Shown here: in pieces, positions 35,334-47,867 of the stretch | How the letters are laid out: each line of letters begins with the position of its first letter | Position numbering within the stretch: the first letter of the stretch is position 1 | Assembly: GCF_014905175.1 (NCBI RefSeq) | Contig: NC_057789.1 | Coordinates: 15,056,876-15,120,875 of the forward strand | Origin: Aphidius gifuensis | Lineage: Eukaryota > Arthropoda > Insecta > Hymenoptera > Braconidae | DNA: 64,000 bases | Direction: 5' to 3' | Program-made: the position numbers and the translations under genes | The notes under the pieces: model-generated | Database searches by the model: none | The model's input: the letters and a program-made list of their open reading frames with translations, nothing else | What the model was told of the DNA's origin: nothing

Positions 35334-36083
35334 CTACAATTCAATTTAATTTTTAATAATTTTTTTAACCCTTTTAATGATTTTTTTTTTTATTGGAATT
35401 TTTTTTTTTATATTTAAAATACATTTTTTTTTCTTTATGAAAACTAATTAATTAATTTTTGAGCAGTCAACTATAGTCAATTTACAACAAACAAACAAAC
35501 AAACAATGAGGTATCATATTTAATATAGGATATTCATTCATAACATAAGTAATATGTCGATTAAAATGTCAATTTTTTCACCAGCATATTCACCAATGGT
35601 CTCCATTTTTAGTGTATTAAAATACTGATGTTTATGAAAAACGATTTTTCTTTTTTTAATAATTTTTAATTACTTTTAACACTTTTTAAAAACAAATTCA
35701 ATTATGCCAGCTAAAAGTATTTTGGAGGTTAGACCGTGATACAAATAACAACAAATAATAAAATTCTGCAGTGCAGCCAATATGGCAACACAAAAAAAAA
35801 ACAGAAACGTCTAGGAGAGAGAAAAAAATAATTGTAAAGTTTTACCAACTGAACGAACAAAATGTATTCGTTTTGAGAAAAATGCAAAGACCGTAAATAT
35901 CAATTATGCTTTAAATATGTATTACCGCAACGAAAAAATCTGATTTTTTTTTTAAAAAAAAGCTCGACATCGATTTATGGGATCATGACCAAACCTCAGC
36001 ATTTTCATTCAACTTTATCATATTTTAATGAAATTTCTAAAAGATTAGGGACGGGACGGGACAAAATATTTGATGTATAATAA
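35334..36083. other. Gap; short CAAA tract, no recognised gene
   Basis: Contains (CAAA)n at about 35487-35505. A minus-strand METIGEYAGEKIDILIDILL frame near 35540-35610 is too short and AT-rich to call. Otherwise AT-rich intron. Confidence 0.4.
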
Positions 36084-36175
36084 GGCACGGTAGTAGTTAG
36101 CTCTCATCATCACATATATTCTCATCAACACACATACATTTCTTTCTCATACTTGACTCGAGGCACTACCGTGCC
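36084..36175. repeat. Small inverted repeat GGCACGGTAGT
   Basis: GGCACGGTAGT at 36084-36094 is exactly complemented by ACTACCGTGCC at 36165-36175, with a CTCATCA/CACATAC-rich loop of about 70 bp. Possibly a minimal MITE. Confidence 0.7.
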
Positions 36176-36363
36176 TCTTGATGTGAATTAACTCTGACGA
36201 GAGCACATGTAAGAATCGTTGAATAACAACTAACGTAATTTATCGATAAATGAGCTATAAAAGAATGAATTACAATTGACCAATAATTCAATGACCACTT
36301 GATGTCTCCTAATCAATTGTATCAATTTAAAAAATCAATTTATTAAAAAAAAACAATATGTAT

Positions 36364-39300
36364 ATTAGACCTGTCCAAAAAAAAAATGTTTTTTTTTTTC
36401 ATAACTCCTGAGGTCTAAATTTATTCTTTATGATAAGACGAAAAAGAAAATAAAAAAATTTTTTTTTTAGAATTTTTTTTAAGCCCGCTCATCGGGTTTT
36501 TGATTTTCCCATTTGATTTACACGAACGCGAATGGCTGTATCTCTTTGACTATGCATAAGTCAGTCAATTTTCATCGTAGAGAGTTGATATTAGTCTCAT
36601 TTTTTAGCTAATAAAAAAACCTTTTAAGTAATATAATACATTTTTTTTTAATGTTAATAGTTTTGTCTTAAAAAAGGAATAAAAATCATGACTTTTCAGG
36701 TATATGTAATTTAACTTGTAAACATATTTTATTTAACATATAACATTATTCAACATTATAAAACAGTTTTATAATTTCAAGTAATAATATTAAGAATATT
36801 AATAATGATAATAATAATAATAATAATAGAAATATTTTAGGTTTTCCACCAATTAGATGGATCCATTGTCGATAGTCCTTGCTTTTCACTCGTGGGTATT
36901 TTTTGACGATGTTTTTGAACCACTTGCAATAAAAATTGCATTTTTTCTTCCGAGTGCGTGAGACATCGATTGATCTTTTCAATCGTTGATACACCTCTTT
37001 CAGCTATATCGTTTACCACTTTTATTTCACTAAATACTTTTTTGGCAGCTAAAAAACTTGCATCATTATGCCATTCTCTTGGATCCAAGTGCACAAAATC
37101 ATAACCATGATTAAATTTTTCAAATAAAATACGCGATTTTTTTGATACAAAGTCACTGATATCTTTCGTTAGCACAGAATAGAATTTTGTTTTATTAATT
37201 ATATATCGTTTTGGATAATCAGTAACATTTTCTTTTTCAAACATTGCTTTAATCATTTTTTTTTTTATTTCAATTGTTACTGAATCGTCAAATAGAGCTA
37301 ATAATACAATTTCTTCAGAAATATACCAAAGGTGATTAGCGAGTTTTAATTGTGCTGCTACGGACACTTGTCGATCAATTTCTTCAAAATTTATTAAGCT
37401 TTTAAATAAATTCAAATCATTATTCGCAGCCTGGATAGCCAGAGGAGCAGAAAACCAAGCTTTAAGATAGAATTTAATAATAAAAATACAAGTCTGACGG
37501 AGATGTTGTTCTTCATTATCTGTCAATTGAAATTGTTCTCTAAATAAAAAAATTTTTAATGAATATATGGCCTTAGATAGAAATCGAGCATGATGCATTG
37601 CTCCCGGAGCTTTAAAATTGATGCCATTTGCTGGTTTTTCACCTAGAAAAATCAACGATAGTGACAAAAATTCCTGATAGTCTCCTCTTGGTTGATAATC
37701 CTTGAAAAAATAATTATACATATAAATTAAAATAGGTAATGATTCAAAGCAATGAATTGTTTTAAAATTTATACAATTTACAAGGAAAAAAATAACAAAT
37801 AAAAAATAAAGAAAATTTTATAAAAATATGCAAATAAAATATAATTGAATTCCTATGCTTGGCCTTGAATATTTGTAAATATATTAATATATTAATTATT
37901 ATACATTTTCAAGTAAACTATACTTACATTCAATTGCATTACAATAAAATTAGTAATATTATTCACATCATTGCTTAAAATTTCAGCCACAAGATTGTCT
38001 TTCAAACCATGATTAAAATTTAAATGATTTATTCGGCTTCAATTTTTTTTAAATTTATTAAAAAGTGCTACATCTAGTCCTGTTTTTTTACCCCAGTAAA
38101 TTTCAAAAACACTTTTTAAAATTATTTCTTGAATGTGGTGGCGACATGGAAAATACAATAAGTTTTTTTCCAACATTTTTTCTATAATAACTGCTGTTCC
38201 ATTATATCGTCCTAAAAAAATTATATTCCTTATCAAATTCAGTAAATAATGAGAATTATATAAACTTTGAAACGAATAAGTACATAATTATTATTTAATA
38301 AAATAAGTAATATAATAACTATTTAATTAATGAATAAACAAATAAAAAAATCAATTATAAATAAGCTAATAAATAAATAATAAATAATATTATAGCTAAT
38401 AAATAAAAATTACCAGTATCAACTGCTGTTGTATCGAAGCACATTCCCTTTATATAATTTCGTAGCTGCCATTCATCCAACGCTTTAACTATAACTTTTG
38501 CCTGTTTTAAACCTGTTCCACTATCAACCTTTGGTACACCAAGTATATGGCTGGTGTCAAGCCCAGATATGACGACTAGAATCCTGTCAATCATTTCCGG
38601 ACCAACCAGGTCCTGAAGGATTTTACCATCAAAGTGCAAGATTAAATTAGAAGCAGCGTGAAAATTGTTCTTTAAATCAGTTGCTAGTTTTTCACGATTC
38701 ATGATTCGAGCTCTTCGGATTGTACTTCTACTCAAAAGAAGATCATTTAATTTATATCCTAAGCTGACAGCGGTAGCAGAAATTATATGGACAGCGTTAT
38801 GATCTGAAGTTAACGTACGATCAAGCGCTGAGGCAAGAATTGGAGTCATTATTTTTATTTTTATGTTTTTTTGTTCTTCTAATTCATCCTCAAAATTTGA
38901 AATCGCTCGTTTTAACTCATTGCAACATGGCTTATCATCAGAAACATTACTTGACAAAGATTCCATACGAGTAACTATTTGATTCAAGTCTAAAAAAAAA
39001 ATTTGAGTAAGTATAAATGAAATAAAAAGCATATGTATTAAAAAAAATAAAAATGCTATAATAAATTACCAGATTCTTGTTCACGTATATTTTCATGATT
39101 GATAACTTCTTCTAAAAGCTCATTCGGTTCAGCAGTTGTTAGTAGTCTGTCTGTAAATTTTTTATTAATGTATAAAACTAATATAAAAATTCATACATAA
39201 TAATTTTATTAATATTTTACACTTAGTACAATTACCATGAGTTATGATTTATATTTTTTTTAAATTGTCTTACCTTTAGAATCGTTTGAAATAAATCCTC

Positions 39301-40008
39301 GCTTTAATGTTTGACGCTGGGATTCAAGAAATTCACACTGAGCTTGCGTTAATAGATTTTTGGAATGTTTAACGTGAATAATATCAAAAAGCTCGTTCAT
39401 TCGATTAACAAAAACTCTTTCTTTCGTTGTCTGTGTTTCAGATGTTTTTCTTGATTTATTTTTACGAATAGATATCCATAAATTATAAATTTTTTTTAGC
39501 TTCACGATGCAATTGTCTTTTCTCTGAAAAAGAATGTCTGCTCTTACCCAAAACTCTTGTACTTCTTCTATTGTATCACTTAAACTCTGCCGAAGAGACA
39601 ATTTTAAAGTATTCAGTTTATATAAAAATAACAGCAAAACTTGTCTATTAGTTGGCAATTTTTTACGGTTTTCTATTTTATCAATTTCACAGCCAAGAAG
39701 ATAAATGTATTTCATCTTTCTTAATGACATTGTAATGCTAATTTCTTAATATAAAATTTTATGTGAAAACTTAAGACTAAAAAATGATGTTTGTTATGCT
39801 ACAATTTCGTCCTTACTGACCAAAAAACATTAATATTCTTGTCTCCTTTGTTTTTTTTTTTTCAATTTTCCATGACCTTGACAGAGTAAGTAGGAAGGGG
39901 GAGACGAAATGAAACTTTTGATTTGTTCTTAAAAATATAATGATAATAATATGACCAATGAACATAATTTTTTTTGTCTCCTGTTTTTTTTCATGACCTT
40001 AACATAAA

Positions 40009-40048
<40 letters not shown>

Positions 40049-40421
40049 TAAATAAAATACGTTTACAAGTTAAATTACATATACCTGAAAAGTCATGATT
40101 TTTATTCCTTTTTTAAAACAAAACTATTAACAGTAAAAAAAAATGTATAATATTAATTAAAAGGTATTTTTATTAGCTAAAAAATGAGACTAATATCAAC
40201 TCTCTACGATGAAAATTGACTGACTTATGCATAGCCAAAGAGCTACAGCCATTCGCGCTCGTGTAAATCTAATGGGAAAATCGAAAACCTGATGAGCGGG
40301 CTTAAAAAAAATTCTAAAAAAAAAATTTTTTTATTTTCTTTTTCGTCTTATCATAAAGAATAAATTTAGACCTCAGGAATTATAAAAAAAAAAAACATTT
40401 TTTTTTTTGGACAGGTCTAAT
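36364..40421 (-). mobile_element. 4.06 kb DNA transposon with ~370-bp TIRs, TSD GTAT
   Basis: ATTAGACCTGTCCAAAAAAA at 36364 and its complement ending TTGGACAGGTCTAAT at 40421 bound the element. The terminal inverted repeats run about 370 bp (to about 36735 and from about 40056) and share TATGCATAAGTCAGTCAATT and ATGACTTTTCAGGTATATGT blocks. GTAT is duplicated on both sides (36360-36363, 40422-40425). ATT-type microsatellites sit just inside each TIR. A 4-bp duplication with TIRs fits Sola-like elements, among others, so the superfamily is a guess. The single gene lies on the minus strand. Confidence 0.88.
36837..39730 (-). pseudogene. Transposase of the GTAT/long-TIR element, five exons, one in-frame stop
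   Basis: Minus-strand exons by splice sites and frame: 39730-39274, 39150-39070, 38989-38414, 38211-37928 and 37700-36837. Every junction is GT-AG and in phase, totalling 2262 bp (753 residues). The ATG at 39730 starts MSLRKMKYIY. Recognisable stretches include CFDTTAVDTGRYNGTAVIIE, FPCRHHIQEIILKSVFE, PRGDYQEFLSLSLIFLG and VNDIAERGVSTIEKIN, a set I associate with a multicopy insect and cnidarian transposon protein. Acid residues in DTTAVDTG and NDIAERGV are candidates for the catalytic set. The only visible lesion is a TGA at 38041-38039 after FNKFKKN. Superfamily assignment is uncertain. Confidence 0.75.
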
Positions 40422-40425
40422 GTAT

Positions 40426-40866
40426 ATGTTGAACTCACAGAATCTGACAGAATCTAGCAGACTTTTGGAAGCCGAATATTTGGCTAGCAGAATCTGACAG
40501 AATCTGCAGACTGTTTGAAGTCGAATATGTGGCTGACAGAATCTGGCAGACTGTTGGAAGTCAAAGATGTGGCTGGCAGAATTTGACAGAATCTGGAAAA
40601 CTGTCGGAAGGCAAATATGTGGCTGATAGAATCTGGCATGCTGTTGGAAGTCGAAAATGTGGCTAACAGAATTTGGAAGAATCTGTAAGAATCTGGCAGA
40701 CTGTTGGAAGCCGAATATTCGGCTGGCAGTATCTGTTAGAATCTGACAGACTGTTGAAAGTTGAGCATTTGACTGGCAGAATCTGACAGATTTTGTCATT
40801 TTTTGTCGAATCTGCCAGAATCTAACCGAATCTGCCAAAATCTGCCAGATTTTTTCCACCAGGGTT
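40426..40866. repeat. Minisatellite/MITE of AATCTGGCAGACTGTTGGAA units
   Basis: Units of about 60-75 bp containing GAATCTGACAGAATCTGGCA, then GACTGTTGGAAGTCGAA and ATGTGGCTGGCAG, recur about six times. The right edge is CCAGATTTTTTCCACCAGGG, matching the terminus of the MITE at 33896-34015, so this is an expanded relative. The left side is cut by the neighbouring transposon at 40421. The minus-strand open frame of Cys/Gln/Phe repeats is an artefact. Confidence 0.85.
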
Positions 40867-41538
40867 GGCTAAACAGCGATGACCGTCCTTCTTATCTTTC
40901 TAAATAAGGCTATATTTTTTTTGTTTAATTTTCCAAATTCTATTTTTTCTGGATTTCACTAATTTACAGCATCACATTTATCCAGCTCCAAGCGCTCAAG
41001 CCCTTTTTGAATCCAGACCCCCGAGATGAAAAAATCAAGTATTCGAAAAGTATCATTGATATTTTATAGTGTTTGAATTATATCCGGTGATATTTATGAG
41101 GTATTGTGTGAATACTTATGAGCAGGCTTGGAAAGTTCATCTGTTATTTTAGATCGCCGTAATTTTCAATTTTATCCGCATTTTATCTCATCTTAATATT
41201 TATTAATTAAATTCTACGTATTGACTGTTTTTTCTATCAACTGTTTTTTTTTTCTTTTAACATGACACCTATTTAACAGACAACGACAGCTAGCACATAT
41301 ATTTTGTTTGTCACGTTCATTTGCTTATCATTAGTTTTGTTTTATATCCAAAATATAAACTATCGTTCGTTAGCAGGTCAGAGCTTGTTTTTTTTTTTTT
41401 TATTTTAGTACGGTGCAGTGTTCACTGTGAAACGTATATATATTTTTTCATATTCATAAATTCAAAAAAAAAATTACTTTAGTAATAACGTGGTTACTAG
41501 TTATATATTAATTGAAAATCAATTAAAATACAACAAAT

Positions 41539-44500
41539 ATGTCTGACAAAAGCAATGATAATGTCAAAGGAGCAACAAAAAAACGACGTTTGTGTGAGAC
41601 TGACGAGCCTGATAGTGAATCACAAGTGCCAAATTCAAGTGATAACACGAATAAAAAATCATCAAAATATTCCAAGTATTTTAATTTTGTTGAACGGGGT
41701 AATAAAAAAGAAGCCCAATGTCTTGTGTGCAATAAATATTTTTCTCGTAAAGATGGAAGTACTTCTGGCATGTCACAACATTTAAAACTTGCTCATTCAA
41801 CGATTTGGCATTAAGAATATAACAGAAAAGCAACAGAAAAAAAAAAACCATTGCCATCAGGTCAAAAGACTCTTTTTGAGATTAAGGTAATTATAATTTA
41901 CTATTTTGATTAAATTATTCATCAGTTGTTTTATTTGACAAATTTTTAAACTCTGATATTTGAAAAAATAGTCTAATGATAATTTTTTTACAATTGAAAA
42001 TTTCCCATTTCTGTGATTTTTTTTTGTTTCTATTATTTAACATTTATTAATTTTTAAGATTAGAATATTTATTCATTTTTGTCTAACTATAAATTCTTTA
42101 GATGAAAGATTTAAGAAGTGTTTGATTATGTTTCTCATTTTAATATTTATTTATTATAAATTTTTGCTTTGGTTTTTCTTTAATTTTTTTTTCTCGTTAA
42201 AGTGTCTAATGGTTAATTTGTTTTTTTTCAGCAAAAACTGACAACTCAAGAGCTTGACACTCTCACTGTCAAATGGATGGCCAAGAAAAATTTGCTATTT
42301 GATTTTTTTGATGACCCTGTTACTCGTGAATACTTCGAGTCTTGGAATTCACAAAGAGAAATACCTCGACCAAAAAAAACTCGTGAAATGTTTACTGTTG
42401 AGTTTAAAAAACAACAAGAAAAAATTAAAACAATTTTAAACAACAAAAATTTAGTAACGGCTGCATTCTCTTTAAAAATTGAAAATTTTCAAAACTCCGG
42501 TGGGAGGACGCGTTAACTCGGAATTATAATTTTTATTTATTATTAAATAATGAATTGTAATATAATAATTTATTATATTACAATTATTCGTTATATTAAA
42601 TTTATTTATAAAACTTTAACCTTAAACTTTCAAAAAACAGGATAAATACAAAATAATAAATAAACCAAATTGATTCCTAGAATTGTTGAGTGCTACCATC
42701 TGCCATCTTAAAAAAAAAAAAATCTAATGGTAAAAATGAGTGGGTATTATGCTCTACAGTCACAAGTGCGCATGCGTACGGCAAAAAAAATGATGAAAAA
42801 AAAAATAATGATTGTTTAAATCTTCATTAATTGTTTAAATAATTAACTAAAAAAATCTCATATTATAGTCAAAAAATTTGTTAGAAAATTTTCTACAAGC
42901 TGTCAAGCCAAATTAGCTCATTGAATGATTTCTTTGTGGTTCTTTTTATTTTATAAACTACTCACTCTGATATTTTTTATAAACAATCGCTAATTATAAA
43001 AAAACTAATTGTTGAAAAAATTTCGAGTATGGCTCTGATTGTAGATTTTTTGACGAGGAATTTATTAAAACTAAAATAAAACCTCTTATAACTATAGTTA
43101 ATTTTTAAAAAAGTTATGTCTGTTCCAAAAAAATGTCGTTTCAGTTTTTCTTGAATAAACAAACGAATTCGATTTTAAAAAATATAAACTTTTATTAGTT
43201 ATCTTTATTTCATTATTTACTGTTATCTGTAAAATTTTCGCATCCATGATTTTTTCTTAGTTTTCTTAATATTTCGCTTCGAAGATTTTGTTACATTTTT
43301 CTTTCGTCATTTGTAAACTCAATAATTACCTGAAAAATTTCAATTTTATCAGAGGGTCTAGAGCTCATCGAGATCTTTAATTTAAGTCTAATACGAATAA
43401 TCTAGCTTAATTATTATGGAAGCTATGAGCGGTATTCATAAAACATACAGTGAAAACAAAACTATGGTGGGACGATTCGCGTCTATCCCACCTCCGTAAT
43501 AACTCAAAATTTTCCTTCACAATGGATGGCTGGACCAGCATGAATGGAAAGTCTTATTATGGTATCACTTGTCATTTCATCAATGACAATTGGCAAGCTG
43601 TTTCTTTTACATTGGATTTTTTACCTTCTAAAGGAAAGCACAAAGGTATTGATATTGCACAATTATTTTTAAAATGTCTTCAAGAATATGGGCTCGAAAA
43701 AAAGGTACAGGGTATAACTCTCGATAATGCTTCTGCCAATATAAAGTTCATGAGTGAATCGGCTCAACTTATGGAAAATTGTGGTAAGATATTTGATTAT
43801 AAAGATCAGCATTTTCGATGCTTCGCTCACATATTAAATCTTGGCGTTCAAGATCTTTTAAAAGCCATGGAAATAGATATTGGTGACGAAGATGATTCTA
43901 CATCAGACATACAATTTGATCATGAAAATACGGATGGTGATGAGTGTTTGAATAAGGAGGAAGACATGTTTGAGATTGATATGCAAAACAATAATGCCGA
44001 TGATCCAAGTGACAATTTATTTGTTGAAATAAAACCGTCAACAGCTATTCGTAAGTTGAGAAAGACTTTAATTAAAATTAAAAGATCTGAAATATTGCAA
44101 AACTCGCTCAATGATTGTTGTAAAGTTGGTAATATTAAGTATATTAAACCAGTCTTGGATGTGTCCACACGATAGAACTCAACATATGACATAATAAAAA
44201 ACGGTTTAAGATTGAAGAAGGCATTGAACTTGATGTGGAGAAACAATGAAACTTTGTGGCAAGAATTAACACTGAGTGACAATGAATGGGAATTACTCAA
44301 TGAAATAAATGGATTTTTAGGACACTTCAAAGATATATCGACAATGTTAGGTGGACAAAAATATGTTACATTGCCATTGATAATTATTGTAATTAATATG
44401 CTATTCGACAAAATTGTTACAATTGTCCAGAAGTTGGACAGTAAAGAAGCTCGATCTAAAGTTGATGAAGTACTTATACTTGCTTTCCAAGCAGCACGTG

Positions 44501-45081
44501 ACAAAATGCTCAAGCATTACAATTTAACTAACTGGATGTATTGTGCAGTGCTAGTTTGGGATCCATGTCACAAAATCGAGACTTTTTCTTGAACTTCGTG
44601 GGGCGAGAATTTAAAAAAAGAAACTATCGAAGAGTTTAAAAAAATGTACAAACAGTATGCTAATACCGTCAACAAACAGGTAGATGAAGTTGTAAAACCT
44701 TTAAAAGAAACAGTTGATGAGAATGATGATAAAATTGATATCACTTCAATCTTTGAAAACACGTCACTCCATGAAGATCCTGAAGATGAACTTAAAGAAT
44801 ATTTAGCCATGAAAAGAGCTAAAAAAGAACAAAATATTCTTGAGTGGTGGACAAATCATGAGAAGGCTTTTCCCACGTTGGCACGTATGGCCAGAGATCT
44901 ATTTTCTATCATGGCAACATCAGTATCAGCAGAGATGTTGTTTTCTCATGCTGGTTTGGTAATGACCAAGTCTAGAATGTCCATGAATGATGAGTCAGTG
45001 AGAATGACATTGTGTCTCCACTCTTGGTTTGATATTATACACGAAAAAAAATATCAACATGTCAGCTCAAATGATGAATAA
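41539..45081 (+). pseudogene. hAT transposase (BED finger, RNase-H core, dimerisation domain), broken
   Basis: From the ATG at 41539 a nuclear, Lys-rich start leads to a BED zinc finger (CLVCNKYFSRKDG then HLKLAH). A stop at 41812-41814 follows, then a likely intron (41887 to about 42230). The second segment (42240-42498) is cut by an insertion at 42499-43493. The catalytic core follows: FTMDGWTSMNGKSYYGITCH, GITLDNASANIKFM and FRCFAHILNLGVQDL. A TAG lies at 44173-44175 and a TGA at about 44590. The C-terminal hAT dimerisation domain is intact (ILEWWTNHEKAFPTLARMAR, FSIMATSVSAEMLFSHAG), ending at 45081. Transposases of this type cut and paste elements with 8-bp duplications. Several stops make it inactive. 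Confidence 0.88.
42499..43493. mobile_element. ~1 kb insertion within the hAT gene, GGTGGGA termini
   Basis: GGTGGGAGGACGCG at 42499 is mirrored by CGCGTCTATCCCACC ending near 43493, an imperfect ~15-bp inverted pair. TCC(G) adjoins both sides as a possible 3-4 bp duplication. The interior is AT-rich without coding. The motif GGTGGGACG(A/C)TTCGCGTC also occurs at 11298 and 43463. Borders are plausible, but the family is unknown. Confidence 0.5.
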
Positions 45082-45439
45082 AATGTCGATCATTTTATTT
45101 GTATTCTAATTTCTATGTAAATTTTTTTTTTTTTTTAATGTCTAAAAAAAAAAAAAAATAAATAAATAAAACAAATAAGTGATGAATAAATACTTCATAT
45201 AACTAAAAATAGTTTTTTTTTTTTTATTCACAGTAATATTAGTATTGCATATTTTCCAGGCATTATTAATGAACAGACGAAACCGAAAAAAAACCGAAAC
45301 GAAACGAAACGAAATTTTACTTTACGAAACCGAAATCGAAACGAGACGAAAGTCAAATTTTTTGCATTTAACGAAAACGAAACGAAACTTACGAAAATTT
45401 CGTATCGTTTCGTTTCGTATCCAGCTCTACATATATATA

Positions 45440-46590
45440 TATGTAAAACGCACTCTTGTTAAAATTATTTTTTTCAAGTAATCGGTAGGTATTTTAACCG
45501 GGTACAATTCAAATTTTGAGTATCCCGAGCAAGTATTTTAACCGGATACAATCGTATTTCAAATACTCGTCAAACATAATTATCCTGCTAAAAATACTTT
45601 TCAATCGGTATTCGAAAAGTACTTTTAATGGCGCTCAGAAACGCGATTAAGTATTAAACACAATTGTTTTTCGTCAAAATACCTCAATTTTTTCATCTCG
45701 AGGCCCTTATAAAAACATATCTAAATGCAATGTAATGACATTTACAACGTCTAAACAACGAATTAAGTTTGATTATTTTATCAATGGTACTGGTTTACAA
45801 CAGGCACAGAGGTATTAGATCTAGGTGTAGTATTTGATAGAAAATTGCTTTCTGATAAGCAACTCGGAAAAGTCGTTTGTCAAGCATACAAAACACTAGG
45901 TTTTGTCATTAGAGCTTCACACAATTTTAATATGGAATATAACTCAGTAATACATGCGTTAAGGAACAAAAAACAACCTGATAAAATTCATAAAATTCAA
46001 AGAAACTTCATGAAACTTTTATTGTTGAAAATAGAGGGCAAACATCTAGAGAGAGTCTGTAATAATAACAAACTACTTGAAAAAATTTAATTTTGAGCCA
46101 TTATCTTCGGGTAGCGCTACTATTTTCTATCTAGATCAATTATGTTAATTGCATTTGTTATAAAGATGTTGGTTGGAGAACTCAAATGTTCTAATATTAT
46201 TGATGAGATTAGACTCAATACAACTTTAGCAAAATTACGTAATATCACACATAGCAGTATTGCCTGTTATCGGCATGATGTGTGTGAGTGTGCGTGAACG
46301 GAATTTCAGGGCGCGCCCCGAGATGAAAAAATTGAGGTATTTTGACGAAACACAATTGTGTTTGATACTTGAAATTGTGTTTCTGAGCGCCATTAAGAGT
46401 ACTTTTCGAATACCGATTGAAAAGTATTTTTAGCAGGATAATTATGTTTGACGAGTATTTGAAATACAATTGTATCCGGTTAAAATACTTGCTCGGGATA
46501 CTCAAAAATACGAATGTATCCAGTTAAAATACCTGCTGATTATTTGAAAAAAATAATTCCAACAAGAGTGCGTTTTACATATATATAATT
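45440..46590. mobile_element. 1.15 kb foldback with ~265-bp arms carrying a LINE scrap
   Basis: GTAAAACGCACTCTTGTT near 45442 pairs with AACAAGAGTGCGTTTTAC near 46563. The arms share TATCCCGAGCAAGTATTTTA, CAAACATAATTATCCTGCTA and TCGGTATTCGAAAAGTACTT, and end inward at TTTTTTCATCTCG / CGAGATGAAAAAA (45700 / 46320). The loop (45710-46310) contains part of a reverse transcriptase gene. Confidence 0.85.
45806..46090 (+). pseudogene. Non-LTR reverse transcriptase C-terminal scrap
   Basis: The frame reads EVLDLGVVFDRKLLSDKQLG then KTLGFVIRASHNFN, which matches the region just after the reverse transcriptase palm in Jockey/CR1-type LINEs (DLGV.FD..L...LGFI.R). No catalytic motif is included. It lies in the loop of a foldback, so it was captured or inserted there. 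Confidence 0.7.
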
Positions 46591-46611
46591 TTTTACATAA
46601 ATTCGTTTCTA

Positions 46612-46672
46612 CCCGGGTTTGATCCTACGTTTTCCTAATTAGTAAACCAACACTCTACCGCGAGACTATTTT
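46612..46672 (-). tRNA. tRNA-like remnant
   Basis: On the minus strand, TCTCGCGGTAGAGTGTTGG resembles an A box and AGGATCAAACCCGGGT a B box. Spacing is short and stems are not convincing, so this is probably a tRNA-derived pseudogene or SINE piece. Confidence 0.35.
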
Positions 46673-46800
46673 TACAAGTTAATAAGATTTGAAATTTTGT
46701 TCACATAAGCTACGAGGTCTATACAAATATAATTTATTGAAAAAATTAAAAAAGAGATTCACTATCGTTAATTAAGATAACGACTCGATTTATTTGACTA

Positions 46801-46882
46801 TACATCCTTTCCTTATGAACATTTGCCATAATGAATTATAGTTAAATAGCTATTGGCAAATGTATGTAAGGAAAAGATGTGG
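46801..46882. repeat. 82-bp hairpin
   Basis: ACATCCTTTCCTTATGAACA plus TTTGCCA is mirrored by TGGCAAATGTATGTAAGGAAAAGATGT, closing a short loop. A small palindrome of unknown role. Confidence 0.75.
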
Positions 46883-47294
46883 TGTCCCCAGCATGATTAC
46901 TAGAATAAATTGGAAATGTTAATATAAGGATATAAAAAATTATTAAATAATTATTAATTAACTTATAAATAAATTATTGAACTCTAAAAATAATTGGAGT
47001 TTATTATATAATACGGTGCTATGATATTGAAATTTTTCTAAGTCCAAAAACTGGAGTATCAGAATACTTTTCAAAGACTTTTAAAATACTCAAACATTTA
47101 AAATACCTGTCAGGGATAATTGTATCCGAGAACCGATATTCGAGCTCTTCATTTATTTCTTTCATAATACCACCAAAATATCGAAAATACTCATAAGTAT
47201 TCTCACAATACCTCATAAACATCGCCGGATATAATTCAAACACTATAAAATATCAATAATACTATTCGAATACTTGATTTTTTCATCTCGGGGG

Positions 47295-47867
47295 TTTTTG
47301 ATAGTAATAAATTTTTATTAAATTAATAACATAAATGTTTAAATTTGTTGACATACTCATTTGAAATAATTCTACTCATAATTTCAGGTAATTGTTTAAC
47401 ATTGAGTAGCAAAAATTCTAATTTTAATCAATAAAAAAAAAAAAAAAATTTGCTTTTTCATAACATATGTAAAAAAACTATTTTATTTAGTGAAATACTT
47501 GAAAAACTCCAAATAAATCGTGAAGAGAAATCATTCAATTAAAGTGACTAAATTATCTTCGAAAATAGTTTTTCTAAAATAATTGTAGTTGAGAAATAGG
47601 AGTTCATCGCAACAAAAAGTACTTGAGTGTTGTGAAATATCGTAGATAAATTAATCACCAAGCAATGGCTTATTACCCTATTCTAGCCTATTATTCTAGC
47701 CTGATTTTTATTCATTAACCCAGTTCACCCAGCGCACTAAAGCTACTGTAGGAAGGTTAGGAGAGAGGACGGGGATTTCGAGGACGTTAAAAAGGCACCT
47801 GGAAAGGATGCGAAGAATATCTATAAATATTTAAATAAAATACCCGGGAAAAAGGTTTGTATACAAC
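47295..47867. other. Gap without recognised gene
   Basis: AT-rich to 47700, then a GC-richer run (GGAAGGTTAGGAGAGAGGACGG at about 47750). No coding or RNA gene is supported. Confidence 0.45.

Larger units (their letters stand above)
41123..45427 (+). mobile_element. hAT-superfamily transposon, degraded
   Basis: The left border is set by the break in the foldback arm at 41122/41123 (CAGGCTTGGAAAG). The right border is tentatively after GTATCCAGCTCTA near 45427, whose complement TAGAGCTGGATAC has the look of a hAT tip. A subterminal cluster of CGAAACGAAAC words at 45280-45415 is also typical. No 8-bp duplication was found, so the right end is weak. Confidence 0.65.
41018..47294. mobile_element. 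Foldback arms split far apart (41018-41122 / 47190-47294)
   Basis: CCCCCGAGATGAAAAAATCA at 41018 and the following 105 bp are mirrored by 47190-47294, ending TTTTTTCATCTCGGGGG. The left arm stops at AATACTTATGAG, where CAGGCTTGGAAA begins, while the right arm continues its pattern (TATCGAAAATACTCATAAGT in genome orientation). The hAT transposon, a second foldback and other repeats now separate the arms. The CGAGATGAAAAAAT tip is shared with the foldback at 45440-46590. Confidence 0.75.

Noticed and set aside
40380..40859. 159-codon minus-strand frame rich in Gln, Phe, Ile and Cys
   Set aside because: Translation of the AATCTGGCAGACTG minisatellite; no start context or domain.
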